Below the pieces are notes generated by a model. The model ran no database searches. It was not told the DNA's origin and worked only from the letters and a program-made list of their open reading frames with translations. Below, one piece after another: positions 59,467 to 64,000 of a DNA stretch of 64,000 bases (its first letter is position 1; each line of letters begins with the position of its first letter). The DNA comes from CAZBXE01 sp964496125 (GTDB taxonomy: Bacteria > Chlamydiota > Chlamydiia > Chlamydiales > CAZBXE01). Made by a program: the position numbers and the translations under genes. The stretch lies in assembly GCA_964496125.1 (NCBI GenBank), contig CAZBXE010000010.1:1-64000 (forward strand), read 5' to 3'.

Positions 59467-59985
59467 ATGAAAAACGAAGAGAAGGCGACTTTTGCGGGGG
59501 GGTGCTTTTGGTGCATGGAATCCCCTTTTATAGGACTGCAGGGAGTGCTTTCCGTGACCGTAGGCTATACGGGAGGGGGCACAAAAAATCCAACATATGA
59601 AGAAGTTTGCAAAGGAGCTTCTGGCCATTTTGAAGCCGTTCAAATAGTGTTCGATCCTACGCAGATAAAGTATGAGGCATTGTTAGAGGCATTTTGGTAT
59701 AGCATCGATCCCGTGGATGCAGGAGGGCAGTTTTGCGATCGGGGCAGCCAATACCGTACGGCGATTTTTTATCACAATGATATGCAAAGGAGGCTTGCCG
59801 AACACGCAAAAGAAAGAGTGCCTCATCAGCCTGTTGCTACACTACTGCTTCCTGCAGGAGTGTTTTATCCTGCGGAAGAATACCATCAAAAATACCAAAC
59901 TAAAAATCCGCTTCATTACAAAGTTTATCGCGTGGAATCGGGCCGAGAAGCGCGTCTGAGCAGGCTTTGGAAAAGAAACTCTTGA
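59467..59985 (+). CDS. msrA: Peptide-methionine (S)-S-oxide reductase
   Basis: 172 residues. It repairs oxidised methionine. The catalytic Cys13 lies in AGGCFWCMESPF. GYTGGGTKNPTYEEVCKGASGH and FWYSIDPVDAGGQFCDRGSQYRT-type sequence (VDAGGQFCDRGSQYRT) and AEEYHQKY follow exactly as in MsrA. The resolving Cys of the C-terminal tail is not evident. No signal peptide, so it works in the cytoplasm. It is divergent from glyQS, with predicted promoters between the two genes. Confidence 0.95.
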   Translation: MKNEEKATFAGGCFWCMESPFIGLQGVLSVTVGYTGGGTKNPTYEEVCKGASGHFEAVQIVFDPTQIKYEALLEAFWYSIDPVDAGGQFCDRGSQYRTAIFYHNDMQRRLAEHAKERVPHQPVATLLLPAGVFYPAEEYHQKYQTKNPLHYKVYRVESGREARLSRLWKRNS

Positions 59986-60042
59986 AATTTTAGAGATCTT
60001 TCGCTACCTTCTACACAAACACAAATTTTATTAATGTAATGC

Positions 60043-60333
60043 ATGGTAGAGAAGATGAGTAAAACACAATCAGCAAAGGATAACATACTATCCCCATTAT
60101 CAATTGCAGCAGAAGACAAGGTTGTTCAGATCGCATACAGAGACGCCGAAGGGGACATCGAAACCATCACCGTTATACCGGTTGAAATGTTTTTTGGATT
60201 TAACCGTGAGAGTGATGATGCCCAGTGGTTTGTGAGAGCTTTTGATCTTGAGACACAAACGACAAAAGAATTTGCTATGAAAAGAATTGCTTCATGGACT
60301 ACCAAAAAGGCGCGTGTTCCTGTAAAACGATAA
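60043..60333 (+). CDS. Small WYL-domain-like protein
   Basis: 96 residues; ATG 60055 is an equally possible start. The central part, VVQIAYRDAEGDIETITVIP followed by VEMFFG and DDAQWFVRAFDLETQTTKEFAMKRI, has the pattern of a WYL domain (YRD..G....R.V.P......W.L.A.......R.F...RI), a ligand-sensing module usually found in transcription regulators. Here there is no helix-turn-helix, so it is a lone domain, a partner protein or a remnant. The reading is by eye. It precedes a GT2 gene by 16 nt. Confidence 0.5.
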   Translation: MVEKMSKTQSAKDNILSPLSIAAEDKVVQIAYRDAEGDIETITVIPVEMFFGFNRESDDAQWFVRAFDLETQTTKEFAMKRIASWTTKKARVPVKR

Positions 60334-60349
60334 TAGCAAGGGCGACGCT

Positions 60350-61180
60350 TTGGATAGAGCAGACCAACAAGAGAGCTCGTTTTTTTCTAAGTTCCTGGAA
60401 GAGGGCGTTGGGAAGTATAGCGATCTGGCCTATCCCAAAGTGAGCCTTGTGATTCCTACGTGGAATGCAAGTGGAGCCATAGGTGGAACTTTAGAAAGCG
60501 TTCTCAACCAAGACTATCCTGACTTTGAAGTGATCGTAGTTGATGCCTCTTCGAAAGACCGAACCTGGGAGATCATCAGCAGTTTTAAGGACCCGCGTAT
60601 CAGAATTTATTCTGTAACTAGCTACAACCTCTTTGAGATGTTCAATAAGGGAATTTCCCATTCTCTTGGTCTGTATCTTAACTTTTTGTTGCCGGGAGAT
60701 ACCTATCTTATTACGGGAGCCTTAAAATACATTATGGCCCTTGCCTTAAAAGAGGCAAAACCCCCTCTTGTGTATTCTGGAACACTCCTGATAGCAGACA
60801 AGGGGGAAACAAGGGCTATTTACTATCCACTAGATTGGCAGTCACTTTCTTCTGGTCATTCGCCGACTGTGATACAGGGATGTTTTTTTAGAACCGATAT
60901 CTTTCGAGAGGTAGGGAAATTTAATCCACAGTATAAGACAAGAGGAGGATTTGATTTCTTTTGCAGGTTTCTAAAGTATGAAAGATTTTCTCACGCTTCT
61001 ACGACAAGGGTAATGGTCACATTTGATCTACGCTTCGTGCCGCTCCAGCTTCTTTGGGCCTACTTCTGGGAAGGTCTTCAGCTCGTCTATAGAAATTTTG
61101 GGCTGTTTGCCACGATAAAATGGCTTTTTGTGCAGAGAGATCTTGCGCGTTTCTTCCGGTTTTGGAAAAAAAGACATTAG
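60350..61180 (+). CDS. Family 2 glycosyltransferase
   Basis: 276 residues, starting with TTG 60350 about 8 nt behind AAGGGCG. VSLVIPTWNASGAIGGTLES followed by VLNQDYPDFEVIVVDASSKD is the GT-A nucleotide-sugar fold. Usually DGSSD..., here DASSKDRTWEI. LNFLLPGDTYL corresponds to the metal-binding DxD region, where one Asp is visible. The acceptor part has GGFDFFCRFLKYERF. The C-terminus (VPLQLLWAYFWEGLQLVYRN, IKWLFVQRDLARFFRFWKK) is hydrophobic and basic and should bind the membrane. It probably builds a surface glycan or LPS; the sugar is unknown. Confidence 0.86.
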   Translation: MDRADQQESSFFSKFLEEGVGKYSDLAYPKVSLVIPTWNASGAIGGTLESVLNQDYPDFEVIVVDASSKDRTWEIISSFKDPRIRIYSVTSYNLFEMFNKGISHSLGLYLNFLLPGDTYLITGALKYIMALALKEAKPPLVYSGTLLIADKGETRAIYYPLDWQSLSSGHSPTVIQGCFFRTDIFREVGKFNPQYKTRGGFDFFCRFLKYERFSHASTTRVMVTFDLRFVPLQLLWAYFWEGLQLVYRNFGLFATIKWLFVQRDLARFFRFWKKRH

Positions 61181-61184
61181 GACA

Positions 61185-61217
61185 GGGTTAGCAGGAAAAC
61201 CCGCTAACCCAAAAAAA
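61185..61217. terminator. Hairpin between convergent GT2 and 61219 genes
   Basis: GGGTTAGC (61185-61192) pairs with GCTAACCC (61203-61210), followed on the plus strand by seven A. On the minus strand this gives a T-run just before the hairpin, so it is not a textbook terminator in either direction, but its place between convergent stops suggests transcript-end function. Confidence 0.4.
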
Positions 61218-61218
61218 C

Positions 61219-61578
61219 TTATACTCTTCTTTTGCCGCAGCCGCCTTTGCAACCTGCGATCAGGTGGGAAGCGTCATCTTCTGAGTTAGCTGTTTCTTGT
61301 TCTTCATCGCCGAAGAGACCAGCTAGAGCTTCAAGTTCTTCATTTGCAATGACGTTTTGTTCTTCTTCTCCGTCATCGAACCCTGCTTTGAAAGACAGTA
61401 TTTCTTCTTGGCTTTCTTCTGTGGCAAAGAATGCGACACCGTGTGCAGGAACTTCTTCTGCTAGGGAGGTAGATACCTCTTGCTCGGTTCCTTGGCTTTC
61501 AGTCTCATCGCATGCTACTGCACCACTGAATACAGCCATGCAACTAAACATACTAAAAAGAATTGTTCTTTTTAACAT
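61219..61578 (-). CDS. Small exported acidic protein with a Gly/Cys tail
   Basis: 119 residues. AAAGGAGAA lies about 5 nt before ATG 61578. Residues 1-22 are a signal peptide ending GAVAC, so Cys23 may be lipidated (a loose lipobox) or may be a normal cleavage site. The middle is highly acidic (many Glu; EEEQNVIANEELEALAGLFG), and the last residues, AGCKGGCGKRRV, are basic with two Cys four residues apart. The contrast between acidic body and short basic Cys tail is striking. I do not recognise it; an envelope lipoprotein, a metal-binding protein or a modified-peptide precursor are all possible. Confidence 0.55.
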   Translation of the reverse strand: MLKRTILFSMFSCMAVFSGAVACDETESQGTEQEVSTSLAEEVPAHGVAFFATEESQEEILSFKAGFDDGEEEQNVIANEELEALAGLFGDEEQETANSEDDASHLIAGCKGGCGKRRV

Positions 61579-61771
61579 AAAATTCTCCTTTCATTATTGT
61601 TTTGGTAAAAAATCTAAGTTTGCTGATACTAAACCACGTTAATTAAATAGAAAAATTAACATAGCAAGGAGGTGGAATCCTGTCAATCATTTTTTCCAAG
61701 ATAGGGCCCTTAGGGTATCTTAGGGAAGGTTTGAGAAATATTTCCCATCCGTATACAATAAGGATATTCCT

Positions 61772-63592
61772 ATGCCATTTGATCCTAATAAAATTCAAAA
61801 GTTTCCCAAAGCCCCTGGGGTTTATTTGATGAAAAATCGTGAAGGAGTGGTCCTTTACGTGGGAAAGGCCAATGATTTGAGGGTGAGGGTAAGGCAATAT
61901 TTTGCAAAGAGTGGAGATACTCGCCCCAGCATCCCGTTTCTTCTTGCCAAAACAGAAGAAATCGATACGATCGTAGTACGCACAGAAAAAGAGGCCCTTT
62001 TACTCGAAAACAATCTGATTAAGCAGCATCATCCCCCTTATAATATTTTACTTAGGGATGACAAGAGCTACATGGCGTTGAAGATGACCACAAAGCATCC
62101 CTGGCCGCGCCTTGAGATTGTGCGTTATAAGCATAAACCAAAAGAGGATGGTGTCTATTTTGGCCCTTATACGGCTGCCTTTGCTGCAAGAGAAACCTAT
62201 GATTTGATCCAAAAGATTTTCCCCATTCGGGAATGCTCAGATCAAGAGTTAAAGAGACGGACTCGTCCTTGCATTCTGCATCAAATGGGAAGATGTCTTG
62301 CTCCGTGTGTTCATCTGTGTACAAAAGAGAACTACGATCGCTACGTAAAAGAAGCCATGCAGTTTCTGTCCGGGAAGAATAAGCAAGTAATTAAAGATTT
62401 GATCAGCAGAAGGGAGGAGGCTTCGGCTGCCTTAGAGTTTGAAAAGGCCGCTGAGATCCAGAGGATGATTGAAAGAGTTGAAAAGACTGTTGAGAAGCAA
62501 GGTGTTGATTTTCCTTTAGGCTCTGATTTAGATGCCTGGTCTCTTTATCGCGAAGGGGATGAGCTTACATTGACCGTGCTTTCCGTTCGGGGTGGAAAGC
62601 TTATGGGTACAGAGCATGCCAGCTTTTCTAAAGTCGCACACGACGATGACGAGCTCTTAGAGCCATATCTTCTTCAATATTATGAAGGAAGCCAAAACAT
62701 CCCGAAAGAGATCTTACTTCCCTTCACCCTAAAAAATGCAGGGGCCCTTTCTGAGATTTTAACCGATTTGGCCGTAGGTAAGGTGTCTGTTTTTACTCCT
62801 GTTAGGGGAGCAAAGAAGGCGTTTTTGGAACTCGCTGCTTCTAATGCAAAGGCTGAGTTTAGCAAGAAACGAAACGAAGCTGATTCTACGCAAAAAATTC
62901 TTCTTGAGATGCAAGAGAGATTCGACCTGACGAGATTTCCAGACCGCATTGAGTGTTTTGATACTTCACATACGGCAGGCGAGGCACTTGTTTCCGTGAT
63001 GGTTGTTTTTGTAGCAGGGAAGGCCGAGAGAAGAAGTTATCGTAAGTACAAGATTTTGTCTACCGAGAAAGCAGATGATTATGCGGCCCTGCGCGAGGTG
63101 TTGGCAAGGCGCTACCGGAAGGCCAAGGAGGAGAACGGGCTACCCGATCTGATTATCATCGATGGAGGTAAAGGACATCTCAATACTGCCTCAAGCGTAT
63201 TAGAAGAGCTTGATATCAGCACTGTCGATCTGATTGCGGTTGCTAAAGAAGGTGGACGCCATGATAAATCTTTGACCAATGAGCAGATTTTCTTGCCTGC
63301 TCGAAAGGATCCGATTCATTTACATGCCCATTCGCCGCTTCTTTTCTATCTGCAACGCATAAGGGATGAAGCGCACCGCTTTGCGATTGCTTTTCATAAA
63401 GAGAAGAGTCTCAAAGGAAAACTTTCTTCAGAGCTTGATTCGTTACAAGGGATTGGGCCAGTAAAGAAAAAAAGATTGCTTTCTCACTTTGGGAGCGTGA
63501 AACGGATCAAGGAGGCAACAGAAGAAGAGCTTCGGCAGGTGGAGGGGCTTACCTCAAAGGATATTCAGACGCTTCTTGAATTTGGGTTTTGA
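61772..63592 (+). CDS. uvrC: Excinuclease ABC subunit C
   Basis: 606 residues. It makes both incisions in nucleotide-excision repair. The N-terminal GIY-YIG nuclease (GVYLMKNREGVVLYVGKAND), the Cys-rich region (CILHQMGRCLAPC), the UvrB-binding UVR domain (LEFEKAAEIQRMIERVE), the RNase H-like domain (IECFDTSHTAGEALVSVMV, IIDGGKGHL, RDEAHRFAIAFH) and the final helix-hairpin-helix repeats are all present. TATACAAT lies about 12 nt before ATG 61772, with AAGGA between. The 3' end overlaps the convergent lpxD by 44 nt. Confidence 0.96.
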   Translation: MPFDPNKIQKFPKAPGVYLMKNREGVVLYVGKANDLRVRVRQYFAKSGDTRPSIPFLLAKTEEIDTIVVRTEKEALLLENNLIKQHHPPYNILLRDDKSYMALKMTTKHPWPRLEIVRYKHKPKEDGVYFGPYTAAFAARETYDLIQKIFPIRECSDQELKRRTRPCILHQMGRCLAPCVHLCTKENYDRYVKEAMQFLSGKNKQVIKDLISRREEASAALEFEKAAEIQRMIERVEKTVEKQGVDFPLGSDLDAWSLYREGDELTLTVLSVRGGKLMGTEHASFSKVAHDDDELLEPYLLQYYEGSQNIPKEILLPFTLKNAGALSEILTDLAVGKVSVFTPVRGAKKAFLELAASNAKAEFSKKRNEADSTQKILLEMQERFDLTRFPDRIECFDTSHTAGEALVSVMVVFVAGKAERRSYRKYKILSTEKADDYAALREVLARRYRKAKEENGLPDLIIIDGGKGHLNTASSVLEELDISTVDLIAVAKEGGRHDKSLTNEQIFLPARKDPIHLHAHSPLLFYLQRIRDEAHRFAIAFHKEKSLKGKLSSELDSLQGIGPVKKKRLLSHFGSVKRIKEATEEELRQVEGLTSKDIQTLLEFGF

Positions 63593-64000
63593 GCGCTTGT
63601 AGCTCCGATTTAAGCTCTTTGATGGCGTCGACGTAGGTCTCGATGTTTCGTAGGTATACAGATTTTCTGTTGTACTTAGCTGCAGGCTCTGCAGGCCTTC
63701 CCGAGTAAGCGCCGGGTTCTAACAGGCTTTTGGATACAGCGGAATAGGCGGTAATAATGACATTGTCTGCAATGTGGATGTGTCCATTGACTCCTACCTT
63801 ACCTGCCATCACTACTCGTTTGCCTGTGGTGGTGGAACCTGCGATTCCCGTTTGGGCGACAAGAATATTGTCTTCTCCAATCTGAACGCCATGTGCGATT
63901 TGCACTTGGTTATCGATAATGGTTCCCTTGCCAATACGGGTTTCTCCAAACCTTGCCCTGTCGATTGTTGTGCCGGCTCCCACTTCTACTTTGTCTTCCA
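63549..64000 (-). CDS. lpxD: UDP-3-O-acylglucosamine N-acyltransferase, C-terminal part
   Basis: The frame is open to the window edge, so the 5' part lies outside; the GTG at 63983 is an internal Val (EDKVEVGAGTTIDRARFG reads through). LpxD adds the second acyl chain in lipid A synthesis. The hexapeptide-repeat beta-helix is visible (IGKGTIIDNQVQIAHGVQIG, with the catalytic His in QIAHGV), then GKVGVNGHIHIADNV and the C-terminal helix KELKSELQALKTQ. The last 44 nt overlap uvrC tail to tail, which adds residues at the C-terminus that may be poorly conserved. Confidence 0.93.
   Translation of the reverse strand, partial: EDKVEVGAGTTIDRARFGETRIGKGTIIDNQVQIAHGVQIGEDNILVAQTGIAGSTTTGKRVVMAGKVGVNGHIHIADNVIITAYSAVSKSLLEPGAYSGRPAEPAAKYNRKSVYLRNIETYVDAIKELKSELQALKTQIQEASEYPLR

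Noticed and set aside
1..64000. CRISPR array, prophage, rRNA operon or chromosomal origin
   Set aside because: I saw no regularly spaced direct repeats, no phage structural or integrase genes, no rRNA and no dnaA-box cluster.

Overview
The window comes from a member of the Chlamydiae, most likely one of the environmental (Parachlamydia- or Waddlia-like) lineages rather than the Chlamydiaceae. The chlamydial signs are a glycyl-tRNA synthetase with alpha and beta subunits fused in one chain, close to dnaG; a phnP-like gene directly before hflX; a SodTi-like DASS carrier; and many lineage-restricted proteins with coiled coils or eukaryote-like signalling domains. Citrate synthase next to malate dehydrogenase, and oxygen-dependent HemF, point to the environmental families with larger genomes. 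I could not place the genus. The 10-N gap at 31139-31148 shows that this is a draft scaffold.

Layout. 1-6.5 kb is accessory: a partial gene, two paralogous membrane-anchored proteins separated by an IS3-type orfA remnant, an SDF amino-acid/dicarboxylate symporter, two coiled-coil proteins, and between those two a SpeD (S-adenosylmethionine decarboxylase) with a signal peptide. 6.5-12.1 kb holds a nested inverted repeat, two large tandem paralogs of unknown function and a C-terminally short hemF. 12.2-16.1 kb has a hydrolase, a cyclophilin and TerC. 16.2-21.2 kb is the tRNA-Val / decayed thrS-like / infC / rpmI / rplT translation operon, then pheS and a DASS transporter. 21.2-25.7 kb carries RluA, a GT9 glycosyltransferase, a divergent Nudix/mazG pair, the SRP RNA overlapping the end of mazG, PspC and a methyltransferase. 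25.7-33 kb holds effector-like genes: a SopB-type CX5R phosphatase, an unknown protein leading into mdh-gltA, a truncated gene at the gap, and a protein kinase with a coiled-coil insertion. 33-47.5 kb is mostly housekeeping (phnP-like, hflX, lipase, ligA, miaB, rplM-rpsI, algH), an mlaEFD lipid-transport operon and a HerA-like ATPase. 47.6-64 kb has tamA-tamB, hemL, dnaG, glyQS, msrA, GT2, uvrC and the 3' part of lpxD.

How the genes fit together. Several envelope functions lie within 20 kb (Mla phospholipid transport, TamAB, LpxD, glycosyltransferases). mdh-gltA forms a small TCA unit. The kinase, the phosphatase, the coiled-coil proteins and the tandem 700-residue paralogs are candidates for host-interaction proteins, but nothing in the sequence proves secretion.

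Most interesting: (1) a ThrRS-derived protein without catalytic residues or anticodon domain, sitting where thrS should be in front of infC; (2) an apparently exported SpeD; (3) many genes whose -10 box lies only 5-9 nt before the start codon, which predicts leaderless mRNAs; (4) a kinase split by about 80 residues of coiled coil; (5) a decayed copy of the gltA 3' end beyond the gap, so the gap hides a duplication.
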